From Candidatus Pacearchaeota archaeon (GTDB taxonomy: Archaea > Nanobdellota > Nanobdellia > Pacearchaeales > GW2011-AR1), in contig VGKQ01000007.1 in assembly GCA_016866995.1 (NCBI GenBank), positions 1 to 47,982 on the forward strand: a stretch of DNA of 47,982 nt, written 5' to 3'. Under the pieces are notes generated by a model, which made no database searches, was not told the DNA's origin, and worked only from the letters and a program-made list of their open reading frames with translations. The position numbers and the translations under genes are program-made. How positions within the stretch are numbered: the stretch's first letter is position 1; each line of letters starts with the position of its first letter. Positions 1 to 7,847 of the stretch are shown piece by piece.

Positions 1-2
1 AT

Positions 3-401
3 ACTCTTGACTGGAGCCACGGCTTTGAATTCAATCAGACAGAAGGAATAGTTATTGATGAAAATGCTAATTTTAAAAATTTGCTTGGATATTTGAAAGA
101 ATTTGCGAAAAAAATGGGATATGAGAAAATACGCTTCAGGCCGCATTTCTTCCCGTACACAGAGCCGAGCCTGGAAGGAGATGTCTGGAATGAAGAGAGA
201 AAAGAGTGGATTGAAGTATTTGCAGCAGGGATTTTCCGCCCAGAAGTAACAGCCCCCCTTTTAGGAAAGCCAATACCTGTGTTAGCATGGGGTCCTGGAT
301 TTGACAGAATGATGATGATGCTTTATAATATAAAAGATTTCAGGGAAATTTACAAAAATAACCTTGAACAGCTGAGAAAAATAAAGTTTTTTAAAAAATG
401 A
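3..401 (+). CDS. pheS: Phenylalanyl-tRNA synthetase alpha subunit, 3' part
   Basis: Catalytic subunit that charges tRNA-Phe as an alpha2beta2 enzyme with PheT. The gene enters from the left edge already open, so only the C-terminal part is visible (about 132 residues). The first codons read into a WSHGFEFNQTEG stretch, the class II motif of PheS (usually FHQxEG). Near the end comes a PVLAWGPGFDRMMMML segment, the class II motif 3 with its Arg. The stop TGA overlaps the ATG of the next gene (ATGA), so it is the first visible member of a tight operon. pheT lies about 1.5 kb downstream instead of adjacent. Family assignment is secure; the true start is outside the window. Confidence 0.95.
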   Translation, partial: TLDWSHGFEFNQTEGIVIDENANFKNLLGYLKEFAKKMGYEKIRFRPHFFPYTEPSLEGDVWNEERKEWIEVFAAGIFRPEVTAPLLGKPIPVLAWGPGFDRMMMMLYNIKDFREIYKNNLEQLRKIKFFKK

Positions 402-670
402 CAGAAATAAAAAAGAAAACCTGGCCTGAATTGTTCCAGAAAGTTCTTGAAGGAAAGAAAAATGCAGATGTAAGGCTGGCAGATTTTAACTTAAAAGAGG
501 GCGATATATTAATCTTGGAAGAATATAATCCAAAAACAAAAAAATATACAGGCAGAACAATAAAAAAGAAAGTTAAAAATTTAACCAAGTTAAGACTTGC
601 TGATTATAATAATATTGATGAAATTAAAAAATTTGGGCACTGGCTCATTGAATTTGAAAATGCAAAATAA
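398..670 (+). CDS. DUF3850/ASCH-like small RNA-binding-fold protein
   Basis: A 90-residue protein with the PUA-like ASCH fold signature. An N-terminal WPELFQKVLEGKKNADVRLAD segment (the usual xxYFxxVLxGKKxxEIR pattern) is followed by LKEGDILILEEYNPKTKKYTGR, as in DUF3850 proteins. The family is thought to bind RNA or nucleotides; no specific role is known for this member. It overlaps the pheS stop codon by 4 nt and is therefore translationally coupled to it. The fold assignment comes from motif pattern only. Confidence 0.7.
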   Translation: MTEIKKKTWPELFQKVLEGKKNADVRLADFNLKEGDILILEEYNPKTKKYTGRTIKKKVKNLTKLRLADYNNIDEIKKFGHWLIEFENAK

Positions 671-702
671 ATATCTGCAGAAATTTATATCTGCAAAATA
701 AA

Positions 703-1065
703 ATGGAAACTCGCGAGTTGCAGAATAAAATAAAAAAATTTAATATAGAAAGAGATTGGGGGAAAACAGGGGAGATAAAAGATTTAATGTTAAATATGAA
801 CGAGGAAATTGGAGAAATGTGGCATTTAATAAAGTGGATAAATGAAGACAAGCAAAAAGAAATGATAGAAAAAAACAATAAAGAAGTCGGGAATTTTATA
901 GGAGACATGTCATACTTATTGTTCAAGATAGCATTCATCTGCAACATTGATTTGGAAGAAGAAACTTGCAAGGTTCTTGAAGAATACGAAAAAAGAATGC
1001 CAATTGACAAGATAAAGCAGTTCAAGCACGGAAATAAACTGGCTGGAGGATATGATAACAAATAA
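703..1065 (+). CDS. MazG-like nucleotide pyrophosphohydrolase
   Basis: A 120-residue all-alpha NTP pyrophosphohydrolase of the MazG/dCTPase superfamily, which hydrolyses (d)NTPs to NMP and pyrophosphate. The metal-binding pattern is visible: NEEIGEMWHLIKW (ExxE) and further on EVGNFIGDMSYLLF (ExxxD). The length suits the single-domain house-cleaning forms. It sits 32 nt after the ASCH-like gene and 2 nt before the metallo-beta-lactamase gene. The substrate cannot be told from sequence. Confidence 0.8.
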   Translation: METRELQNKIKKFNIERDWGKTGEIKDLMLNMNEEIGEMWHLIKWINEDKQKEMIEKNNKEVGNFIGDMSYLLFKIAFICNIDLEEETCKVLEEYEKRMPIDKIKQFKHGNKLAGGYDNK

Positions 1066-1067
1066 AA

Positions 1068-1616
1068 ATGGCAGTAGTAAAAATTTTAGTGAAGGGATAC
1101 ACATCAGCAGATGCCAAGTCTGAAGAAAGCCAGGAAGAAAGGACATGCGCAACAATATCTTTAATTACAGATGAAAATATAAAAATGGTTGTAGACCCAG
1201 GACTATTAAAAAGTAAAGATATTCTAATAAATGCATTAAAAAAAGAAAATTTAAATCCAGAAGACATAAATTATGTTGCATTAACTCACTCTCATGCAGA
1301 CCATTTTAGAAACATTGGCTTGTTTCCAAATGCGAGATTATTAGAATATTTTGGAATATGGCATGAAGACACAGTCGAAGATTGGAAAGAAGATTTCTCA
1401 AAAAATATTAAGATAATAAAAACACCAGGGCATTCTAATACTGGAATTAGTTTTGTAGTCAACACTAATAAAGGAAAAATTGCAATTGTAGGAGATGTTT
1501 TCTGGAAAGAAAATGAGCCTGTTGAAGATTCTTATGCAGATAATATAAAACAATTAAAAGAAAGCAGGAAAAAAATGTTAAAAATAGCAGATTACATTAT
1601 TCCAGGACATGGATAA
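1068..1616 (+). CDS. Metallo-beta-lactamase fold hydrolase
   Basis: A 182-residue MBL-fold enzyme. It shows the metal site THSHADH (HxHxDH), the PGHSNTG third histidine, the VGDVFW aspartate and a terminal IIPGHG histidine exactly at the C-terminus. The arrangement and small size resemble MBLAC1-type hydrolases. The substrate is unknown. It starts 2 nt after the MazG-like gene, so it belongs to the pheS operon, and ends before the antisense tRNA-Phe. Confidence 0.85.
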   Translation: MAVVKILVKGYTSADAKSEESQEERTCATISLITDENIKMVVDPGLLKSKDILINALKKENLNPEDINYVALTHSHADHFRNIGLFPNARLLEYFGIWHEDTVEDWKEDFSKNIKIIKTPGHSNTGISFVVNTNKGKIAIVGDVFWKENEPVEDSYADNIKQLKESRKKMLKIADYIIPGHG

Positions 1617-1668
1617 ATGTTCAAGGTGAAAATTTGAAAATGATAAAAAATAAGAAAAAAGCTCCGAG

Positions 1669-1699
1669 CTCGGTTAGCTTAATGGTTTGTCTGAAACAC
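1669..1699 (+). other. Partial inverted copy of the tRNA-Phe 5' half
   Basis: The plus strand here reads TTAGCTTAATGG then TTTGTCTGAAACAC. This matches the D-arm and anticodon arm of the tRNA-Phe encoded on the opposite strand about 100 bp away (there ATAGTTTAATGG and the same 14-mer). It follows a CCGAGCTCGG palindrome that resembles a T-stem. There is no acceptor stem, so it is not a working tRNA by itself. It may be a tRNA relic. A box C/D-type RNA is a weaker option (ATGATAA at 1640, CTGA at 1691). Confidence 0.5.
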
Positions 1700-1758
1700 T
1701 TTAATAATAATGCCTTTTCATATTTAAACCTTTCTATTAAACCAAAAATTAAAGGTTG

Positions 1759-1829
1759 TGGACCAACCGAGAATCGAACTCGGGACTTTTGTGTTTCAGA
1801 CAAATGTTTTACCATTAAACTATTGGCCC
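1759..1829 (-). tRNA. tRNA-Phe (GAA)
   Basis: A complete 71-nt cloverleaf without intron. The acceptor is GGGCCAA/TTGGTCC with discriminator A, the D-stem GTTT/AAAC, the anticodon stem TTTGT/ACAAA with loop CTGAAAC (anticodon GAA), and the T-arm CCGAG-TTCGATT-CTCGG. No CCA is encoded. It lies antisense between the pheS operon and pheT, so its own synthetase genes flank it. Confidence 0.93.
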
Positions 1830-1877
1830 ACAACAATAATAATATGAAATTAAATTATTTAAAGCTATCAGCATAAA

Positions 1878-3503
1878 ATGGCAGTAGTTAATTTAGATAA
1901 AAATCAAGTAAAAAAAATAATAGGAAATTTATCTGATGATAAATTAAATAATTATCTCAGCTTGTTTGGATTGGGTGTTGAAAATATTTCTGAAAAAAGC
2001 ATTGATGTTGAAGTAACCCCTAACCGCCCAGATATGCTTTCCCAAAGCGGAATTTTGCGCGCCTTAGAATCATATACAGGAAAGAAAACAGGATTAAGAA
2101 AATATAAAATTAATAAGCCAGAGAAAAATTTCCAGGTGAAAATTGATTCAAGCGTGAAAAATGTCAGGCCTTTTACAGCCTGTGCAATTGTAAAAAATCT
2201 CAAGTTTAATGATGAAAAAATCAAAGAGATAATAGATATACAAGAGAAAATTCACTCGACACTTGGAAGAAACAGAAAAAAAATAGCAATAGGCATCTAT
2301 CCTCTTGAAAAAATCACTCTTCCAATAAAGTTTGAAGCAAGAAAGCCGGAAGATATCAATTTTATTCCTCTTGAAGCAAGTGAGGAGATGAATGGATTGC
2401 AGATTTTGCAGAGGCATCCAACAGGCAGGGAATATGCTTTTTTGCTTGAAGGAATGAAAAAGTTTCCAGTATTTGTTGATGCAAAAAATGAGATTTTAAG
2501 TCTACCTCCAATCATAAACTCGCATAAAACAGGAAAAATTACAGAAAAAACTAAAGATATTTTTATTGAATGCTCTGGCTTTGATTTCTCTGTATTAAGC
2601 AAAACTCTTAATATCCTTGTAACAATGCTGTCAGATATGCATGGAAACATTTATCAAATGAAACTGAATTACGAAAAGCCGGTTTTAACTCCAAATCTTA
2701 AGCCAGAAAAAATGAAATTAAATATGGAAAATGTGAACAAGCTTCTTGGCATCAAGTTAAATGAAAAAGAAATAAAAAAATATCTTGAGAGAATGGGTTA
2801 TAATTACAAGAACAAAAATGTTGAAATTCCTTCTTATCGCGTTGATATTATGCATCCTGTAGACTTAATTGAAGATATAGCAATTGCCTATGGCTATGAC
2901 AAATTTATTCCAGAAATCCCGCAGATTTCCACAATAGGAGAAGAAAGCGAAAAAGAAAGCAGTAAGAGAAAAATTTCAGAAATTTTTGCAGGACTGGGAA
3001 TGTTAGAGTGTTCAAGTTTGCATCTTATAACTCAGGAAGATGCAAAGAAAGCTGGCATGAAAGATTTTATTGAAGTTGAAGAAAGCAAGAGTGATTACAA
3101 AATTTTGCGAGGAAAATTGTTGATAAACTCTCTGAAAATTTTGAGAGACAATACAGATGCAGAATATCCCCAAAAAATATTTGAGACAGGAGTAGTATTC
3201 AGCAAAGATGAGAAAGAGGAAACAGGAATAAAAGAAAAAAATAATCTTGCTTGTTCAATTTCTCCTGGAAATTTCACAGAAATAAAGCAAATTCTTGAAT
3301 ATTTAGGAAGAATGCTTGACAGAAAATTTGAAATTCAAGAAACTCGGGATGAGAGATTTATAGACGGAAGATGCGGAAAAATTATTTATTCAGGAAAAGA
3401 TGTAGGCATAATTGGAGAAATTTCACCTCAAATGCTGAAAAGCTGGCATCTGAAGATGCCTGTTTCAAGTTTTGAAATTTGTGTTGATGATATTCTTAAT
3501 TAG
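1878..3503 (+). CDS. pheT: Phenylalanyl-tRNA synthetase beta subunit
   Basis: A 541-residue archaeal-length beta subunit of PheRS. Visible parts are the N-terminal DVEVTPNRPDMLSQSG motif (B1 domain), a B3/B4 editing-type region in the middle, the B5 domain with SYRVDIMHPVDLIEDIAIAYGYD, and a C-terminal catalytic-like core ending EISPQMLKSWHLKMPVSSFEI. A TATA-like ATTTAAAG stretch at about 1856-1863 lies 15-20 nt before the ATG, so it has its own near-leaderless promoter. It is separated from pheS by three small genes and an antisense tRNA-Phe. Confidence 0.95.
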   Translation: MAVVNLDKNQVKKIIGNLSDDKLNNYLSLFGLGVENISEKSIDVEVTPNRPDMLSQSGILRALESYTGKKTGLRKYKINKPEKNFQVKIDSSVKNVRPFTACAIVKNLKFNDEKIKEIIDIQEKIHSTLGRNRKKIAIGIYPLEKITLPIKFEARKPEDINFIPLEASEEMNGLQILQRHPTGREYAFLLEGMKKFPVFVDAKNEILSLPPIINSHKTGKITEKTKDIFIECSGFDFSVLSKTLNILVTMLSDMHGNIYQMKLNYEKPVLTPNLKPEKMKLNMENVNKLLGIKLNEKEIKKYLERMGYNYKNKNVEIPSYRVDIMHPVDLIEDIAIAYGYDKFIPEIPQISTIGEESEKESSKRKISEIFAGLGMLECSSLHLITQEDAKKAGMKDFIEVEESKSDYKILRGKLLINSLKILRDNTDAEYPQKIFETGVVFSKDEKEETGIKEKNNLACSISPGNFTEIKQILEYLGRMLDRKFEIQETRDERFIDGRCGKIIYSGKDVGIIGEISPQMLKSWHLKMPVSSFEICVDDILN

Positions 3504-3715
3504 TGCGATTTAACTCAAATATTAATGTGATTTACACTTTATTTAATCATTTAATTTGTTCTTTTAATTGCTTCAATATTATTATCTTCTACTCCTCCTT
3601 ATTAATAATATTCACAAAAAATAATTGCTTAGCATATTTCTGTTAATTTATGATAGGTTAATTATTTAATTCATAATATTAAGGTTAAGTTAAGCTAATA
3701 ACAGAAAAAACAGAA
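3504..3715. other. AT-rich spacer without recognisable gene
   Basis: About 210 bp between convergent genes. I see only AT-rich sequence with scattered TTAATTA and AAGCTAAT motifs and no reading frame or hairpin of note. Confidence 0.6.
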
Positions 3716-4195
3716 TTACCCCAAATAGCTCTTATCTTTTCTCTCTGATTTCTTGTCCCAGCTTTTTTGAAGAGATTTTGCTATTTTCTTCATATCTTCC
3801 TTAATTTCCCTCCACTCGTTGAAAACGTGTATAATAAACTCTGCCTCATTTTTCTCAGAATAATCATTGTCAATTTCAACTACTTCAATTTTCAACCTTC
3901 CAAGTTTAGAGTATAAATCTTCAAGTATTTTTTTGTCCCCATTATCCAAGCCTTTTAATAATGCAAAAAAGAACATCGGCGCATTGCTCGGATTTAACAG
4001 CATTTCAATAAATCTCAGATAAGCTATAACCTTATCCATAATAACTTTTCTTATCTCTCTTAATAATGTGTCTGTCTCAAGCTCCTGGGCTTTCTCAATA
4101 TCAAATTCTTCATTTAACTCTTTGTAGCTTGGAAGTTTGTATTTTTTCTCAAGTTCTGAATAATTTTTTTTTAGTTTTGCAAGTTTGCTTTCCAT
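3716..4195 (-). CDS. Hypothetical coiled-coil protein
   Basis: A 159-residue charged protein. The first 35 residues look coiled-coil (MESKLAKLKKNYSELEKKYK) and the middle is helical and hydrophobic (LNPSNAPMFFFALLKGLDNGD). A Lys/Ser-rich tail follows. I recognise no enzyme motif. It is the gene immediately left of the transposon insertion and is transcribed away from it. Confidence 0.7.
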   Translation of the reverse strand: MESKLAKLKKNYSELEKKYKLPSYKELNEEFDIEKAQELETDTLLREIRKVIMDKVIAYLRFIEMLLNPSNAPMFFFALLKGLDNGDKKILEDLYSKLGRLKIEVVEIDNDYSEKNEAEFIIHVFNEWREIKEDMKKIAKSLQKSWDKKSERKDKSYLG

Positions 4196-4228
4196 CTTTC
4201 TAGTTTGTCAAGTAAATTTATAAATCTA

Positions 4229-4239
4229 TGCAAAATTGT
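4229..4239. repeat. Left copy of 11-bp target-site duplication
   Basis: TGCAAAATTGT directly abuts the left inverted repeat. An identical copy abuts the right inverted repeat at 11162-11172 in the same orientation. This is the signature of a transposition event. Joining the flanks through one copy rebuilds a plausible empty intergenic site. Confidence 0.85.
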
Positions 4240-4263
4240 GCATTGTTAAGTTAAAGGGACTTC
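4240..4263 (+). repeat. Left terminal inverted repeat of the transposon
   Basis: Reads GCATTGTTAAGTTAA, then A, then GGGACTTC. The right end (11138-11161, read on the minus strand) is identical except that the sixteenth base is C. Confidence 0.88.
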
Positions 4264-4292
4264 ATAAGTTGTAACTCGAAAGTTTATAGAAA

Positions 4293-4326
4293 TATTTAAA
4301 TAGTAGTAATACTTACTAATAAGTAT
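4293..4326 (+). promoter_or_regulatory. Promoter and palindromic operator of the RHH gene
   Basis: A TATA-like TATTTAAAT at 4293-4301 is centred about 28 nt before the ATG at 4325, so the transcript should be leaderless. Overlapping the start is a perfect palindrome, ATACTTA-ctaa-TAAGTAT (4309-4326). A ribbon-helix-helix protein bound there would block the transcription start, which suggests autorepression. The palindrome is seen; the binding is inferred. Confidence 0.65.
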
Positions 4327-4480
4327 GGATAAGAAATACCAGAAACTTACTATAACACTACCAGAAAATCTATTAAAAGAGTTTAAAGAGTTTTGTGAAA
4401 AGAACGGTATTAATCTTAGCAGCAGAATTGCTATCCTAATCAAAGAGGATTTAGAAAAGAAAAATCCTTTAAAGAAATAA
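4325..4480 (+). CDS. Ribbon-helix-helix (CopG-like) regulator
   Basis: A 51-residue protein with the ribbon-helix-helix layout: a beta-strand YQKLTITLPENLLKEFKEFC, then a helix-turn-helix pair NGINLSSRIAILIKEDLEKK. RHH proteins are dimeric DNA-binding repressors. It lies 35 nt upstream of the transposase, inside the left transposon end. A 7-bp inverted repeat overlaps its own start codon. It probably controls expression of itself and perhaps the transposase. Confidence 0.8.
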   Translation: MDKKYQKLTITLPENLLKEFKEFCEKNGINLSSRIAILIKEDLEKKNPLKK

Positions 4481-4515
4481 ATTGAACGAAGCCCCGAAGG
4501 GCTTCGGGAATCAAA

Positions 4516-5469
4516 ATGTACGGTCAAGCACAATTCAATTCCAAATATAGAAATAAGAACAGATATAAAAACCTTTCTTGTCCTAATTGTAATTCTGAAT
4601 ATATAAAAAAAAGAGGTTTTAGACAAACACAAAATAGAGGAAAGATTCAGAGATACTCTTGTAAGAATTGTAAATATAGATTTACCTATGATGATGGATT
4701 TTTTAGGATGAGAAACGATCCTCAAAAGATAACTCTCTGTCTCGATCTATTCTATAGAGGGATAAGTACAAGAAAAATCCAAGAACATCTACAAGCCTTT
4801 TATCCTGAAAATACAAGTTGGGTTTCTATATACTCTTGGGTTATTAAATATCCAAGGATAATAAGCAAGTTTACAGATAGATTAGAAGTTAAAACTGGCT
4901 CTGAAATCCAAGTAGATGAGCTAGAATATCATAGGAGAAAAAGCCATAAAAGAAAATTAGGTGTAGATAAAAACTGGTTTATAGATAGTATAGATACAGA
5001 AACAAGATTTATGGTGGCTTCTGAATATGTAAAAGCAAGAGAACGAAGAGAAATAAGAGGTATTTTAAAAAAGATTAAAGAAAAATCAGAAAATCAAGCT
5101 AAAGTAGTTACAACTGATGCCCATCCTATTTATGAGAATGTCGTAAAGAAAGTTTTTGGATATGATAAGCATAATAGAAAATATAATATTATTCATAATG
5201 TAGTTAATGCTTTTCAAGGAGAAGGTTTTAATCATCCTATTGAAAGACTACATAATTCAGTAAGGCATAGAACCAAAACATTTAGAGGTTTTCATGGTAG
5301 TATTGATAGTGCGAAAGCAATTATGAAAGGAATAGAGATTTACTATAACTTCATAACAAAACATCAAGCTATAAATTGCTGTCCTTATGAATTAGCTGTT
5401 CCAGAATTAAAACTGGGTGTAAATAAATGGTTGGAGTTAATTAGACTATCAAAAACTTTTAATTGTTAA
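4516..5469 (+). CDS. IS6-like DDE transposase with N-terminal zinc ribbon
   Basis: A 317-residue transposase. It has a zinc ribbon (C22, C25, C49, C52), a helical DNA-binding region (RGISTRKIQEHL), and a DDE domain with candidate catalytic residues D134 (QVDEL), D201 (TTDAHP) and E243 (PIERLHN). The C-terminal FRGFHGSIDSAKAIMKGIE matches the IS6/IS240 pattern. It appears intact and is the only transposase in the element. It would act on the 24-bp ends at 4240 and 11161. Confidence 0.88.
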   Translation: MYGQAQFNSKYRNKNRYKNLSCPNCNSEYIKKRGFRQTQNRGKIQRYSCKNCKYRFTYDDGFFRMRNDPQKITLCLDLFYRGISTRKIQEHLQAFYPENTSWVSIYSWVIKYPRIISKFTDRLEVKTGSEIQVDELEYHRRKSHKRKLGVDKNWFIDSIDTETRFMVASEYVKARERREIRGILKKIKEKSENQAKVVTTDAHPIYENVVKKVFGYDKHNRKYNIIHNVVNAFQGEGFNHPIERLHNSVRHRTKTFRGFHGSIDSAKAIMKGIEIYYNFITKHQAINCCPYELAVPELKLGVNKWLELIRLSKTFNC

Positions 5470-5599
5470 AAAGCAGCTTATTAGATGTTCAATTGAACTT
5501 TATACCTTTAAACCCCCTCTTTCTTCTTTAGTCTTATCTTATTTAGAGAAATCCTTACTAAATTTATAAAAACAATATAGGATGTACCGAAGAATCATA

Positions 5600-6049
5600 T
5601 CATTTATTTCTAAAATCATCAATTTTTTCTTTTTTGAAAAGGATTTCTCCTTTAAGAGCTTTTTCTAATACCTTCTTTAACACATTTTTATCCGAATCCC
5701 AGTTTATTTTTTCTATAAAATCATTTAATTTTAACCACATAAAATCTACGTGCTCTTGGCTAAGCTTTATTTTTCCCTTTTTTACAAACGCCAAGAAATT
5801 CTTTTCTTTATGATCTCTTCCGTCCCAAGAATAAATGGAAGCCCAATTCAAATCAATTATTTCTTTAACATCTAAGTTAGTTTCTTCCTTTATCTCTCTT
5901 TTAACTGCCTCTTTTTCATTTTCATCTTTTTCTATACTGCCTGTTACAGTAAACCAATGATCTCCTCCATGTGAAAGGTCTTCAGAATTATTTCTAAGCA
6001 GCAAGAATCTTTCTTTGTCATAAACAAAAGCGAGTATTTTTTTATTCAT
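5600..6049 (-). CDS. Nudix hydrolase (transposon cargo)
   Basis: A 149-residue Nudix protein. The Nudix box is at residues 37-59: G37, E43, then REIKEET with R51, E52, E55 and E56. It departs from the consensus only at the Gly before the last hydrophobic residue (Asn here). Nudix enzymes cleave nucleoside diphosphates linked to another group. It is the last gene of the cargo operon, 34 nt after the SPOUT gene. It could clear a nucleotide product or activate a precursor; no substrate is readable. Confidence 0.88.
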   Translation of the reverse strand: MNKKILAFVYDKERFLLLRNNSEDLSHGGDHWFTVTGSIEKDENEKEAVKREIKEETNLDVKEIIDLNWASIYSWDGRDHKEKNFLAFVKKGKIKLSQEHVDFMWLKLNDFIEKINWDSDKNVLKKVLEKALKGEILFKKEKIDDFRNK

Positions 6050-6083
6050 ATTATCTTTATCTATTTTAAGTTTATATTTCTTT

Positions 6084-6599
6084 CTAGATAAACTTATAAT
6101 CTCTTATTTTTCTCTCTGGTAATATAGCATTTTTCCTGATCCAATCATATATTGCAATAGCCAAAGAAGTTGCTACATTTAAACATTCGACGTCCCCATA
6201 CTGAGGTAGTTTTATTAATTCAGATCTTTCTAATAATTTTTCTGGCATACCTCTTCCTTCATTACCCACAACTAGTACTGGATTTTCTGGATATTTAAAA
6301 TCAAATATATTTGTAGCATTTGGAGAGATCTCTAAAGCACATAAATTGTAACTCTTTTGGTCTACATACTCTAAAAATTCATCAAGTGTCCTTAAACGCG
6401 TAACTGGTGTTTTTCCTTTTGCAGATGTTATACCAGTCCAATCAAACTTTCTTCTTCCAACAATAATAACTTCTTTTACTGCAGCAGCATTTGCTGTTCT
6501 TATGATCCCTCCTATATTTACATCCTTCTCTAAATACATTGTTGCAATAGCTAAGTTATGCAATCTTCTACGCTCTTGCAATGAATATTGGTGTTCCAT
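6084..6599 (-). CDS. SPOUT (TrmH/SpoU-type) RNA 2'-O-methyltransferase
   Basis: A 171-residue SPOUT methyltransferase using S-adenosylmethionine on RNA ribose. All three motifs are present: VNIGGIIRTANA with the catalytic Arg, VLVVGNEGRGMP, and LNVATSLAIAIYDWIR with the Asn. The start at 6599 is chosen because GGAAGGAG lies just upstream of that ATG; a longer frame to 6623 is open but less likely. It overlaps the upstream methyltransferase by 32 nt. The target RNA is unknown. It is one of two SPOUT proteins in this operon. Confidence 0.88.
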   Translation of the reverse strand: MEHQYSLQERRRLHNLAIATMYLEKDVNIGGIIRTANAAAVKEVIIVGRRKFDWTGITSAKGKTPVTRLRTLDEFLEYVDQKSYNLCALEISPNATNIFDFKYPENPVLVVGNEGRGMPEKLLERSELIKLPQYGDVECLNVATSLAIAIYDWIRKNAILPERKIRDYKFI

Positions 6600-7287
6600 T
6601 TTCTTCTCCTTCCTCAAATCCATATTTAAGCCTAAATCTTAGACCTGCTCTCTTTAAAATTTTTTTCATTTCATCAATTCCATATATTCTTATTCTGTGC
6701 TGGTCTACATACATATCTATTTTTCCAGTAGAATTATTCTTTATTAAATATAAAGGATTCCATAAAGAAATTGCATCTTTTGAATGTGAAGTGAAGAGTT
6801 CTACTACATCATATTTACCATTACTATTCGCAGTTATATTAGTATATCCCTCTTTCCATCTTTCTTTACAATAAGCTAAGTCGAATATTATTTTTCCTTG
6901 AGGACAATGTCTTCTAAAGTTACTCAAGGTTCCTATCAAATCATCTTCTGTTAAGTTATACTGAATTGAACTGGATAAACAAAAAAGAAGATCAAATTCT
7001 TCATTAATTCTAAAATTTCTCATATCACCCCATACCAATCTGGCTTCAAGATTTTTCTTTCTGGCGACCCTTAACATTTCTTTGTTTATATCAACTCCGA
7101 AAAGTATTAAAGAATGTCTCATTCTTCTTATTGCTGTTAGATGGCTTCCAGTGCCACAAGCAACATCAAGAATTCTTGCACCTTCTTTTTCTCCCAATTC
7201 TCTTAGAAGAAATCTTGCTTCGCTATCATAATCTCTATAAGAATAAAGTAAATCATAAAATTTTGCTATGTCTTGATAAAGTTTCAT
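6568..7287 (-). CDS. Class I SAM methyltransferase, sugar N-methyltransferase-like
   Basis: A 239-residue Rossmann methyltransferase. Motif I is ILDVACGTGSHL, followed by GVDINKEML (acidic ribose-binding residue) and WGDMRNFR. The DVACGTGxHL form and overall length recall DesVI/TylM1-type nucleotide-sugar N-methyltransferases, though small-molecule methyltransferases in general cannot be separated this way. It overlaps the SLOG gene by 4 nt and the SPOUT gene by 32 nt, so it is part of the cargo operon. Confidence 0.82.
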   Translation of the reverse strand: MKLYQDIAKFYDLLYSYRDYDSEARFLLRELGEKEGARILDVACGTGSHLTAIRRMRHSLILFGVDINKEMLRVARKKNLEARLVWGDMRNFRINEEFDLLFCLSSSIQYNLTEDDLIGTLSNFRRHCPQGKIIFDLAYCKERWKEGYTNITANSNGKYDVVELFTSHSKDAISLWNPLYLIKNNSTGKIDMYVDQHRIRIYGIDEMKKILKRAGLRFRLKYGFEEGEENGTPIFIARA

Positions 7288-7847
7288 TTTCCTACCAGTC
7301 CTATTTTTTCTAATATAACATCTAATTCCGATGGTGTATTAAAATATCTTATATCTACTTCTTCTTCTAATTCTGGTTGTAATCTTGAACTTATTGCTTT
7401 TTCATATAAAAGTATGGGAATTCTTCTTTTTAAGTATCTGAAATGATATGCAGAATATGCTATTTCTGTTAATGTTCCTGGGGATAAACCAAACCCTATC
7501 ATTACATCTCCTTTTAAACTTAGACAAGTATTTAAAGTACTCCACCCCCCATCTATCTCCTCTAAAGAATCACAGTAGTTAAAATATCTCTTCAATTCTT
7601 CACATCCTCCTTTTGGTAAGTAACCTATTACTCTCAATCCTCCATTTTCTTTATAAGACTTTGCAATATCAAGAGGAATACCTTCATCTGGAATTATAAT
7701 TACTCTATGAATATGTTTAGCAAGAACTCTTCCAAATTCTTGTTTTAATGTTTCATATTCGTCTTCTTTAATTTTTCCGAATCTAAATATCTTAGTTTTA
7801 TCAGTAGGTCCAATTAGTAATGCTGATAGTTGATTTTTACCTGACAT
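7284..7847 (-). CDS. SLOG/LOG-type nucleotide-binding protein
   Basis: A 187-residue Rossmann-like protein. Its key motif is GFGLSPGTLTEIAYSAYHFRYLKRRIPILLY, the counterpart of the PGGxGTxxE motif of LOG proteins (here SPGTLTE). Family members either release bases from nucleoside monophosphates (LOG phosphoribohydrolases) or sense nucleotides. The first Gly pair of the classic motif is altered, so activity is uncertain. It overlaps the flavoprotein-aldolase gene by 11 nt and the methyltransferase by 4 nt. Confidence 0.68.
   Translation of the reverse strand: MSGKNQLSALLIGPTDKTKIFRFGKIKEDEYETLKQEFGRVLAKHIHRVIIIPDEGIPLDIAKSYKENGGLRVIGYLPKGGCEELKRYFNYCDSLEEIDGGWSTLNTCLSLKGDVMIGFGLSPGTLTEIAYSAYHFRYLKRRIPILLYEKAISSRLQPELEEEVDIRYFNTPSELDVILEKIGLVGK

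Noticed and set aside
1637-1694. Box C/D guide RNA before tRNA-Phe
   Set aside because: Box C has a mismatch, no clear C'/D' pair exists, and the sequence is same-sense to the tRNA, so it is not a guide against it.
4229-4239. An 8-bp duplication as expected for IS6
   Set aside because: Eight bases do not line up with symmetrical ends; only the 11-bp repeat abuts both inverted repeats exactly.
5470-5599. Possible inner right end making 4240-5600 a simple IS
   Set aside because: No copy of the 24-bp inverted repeat is found after the transposase; the only match is at 11161, with a matching direct repeat.
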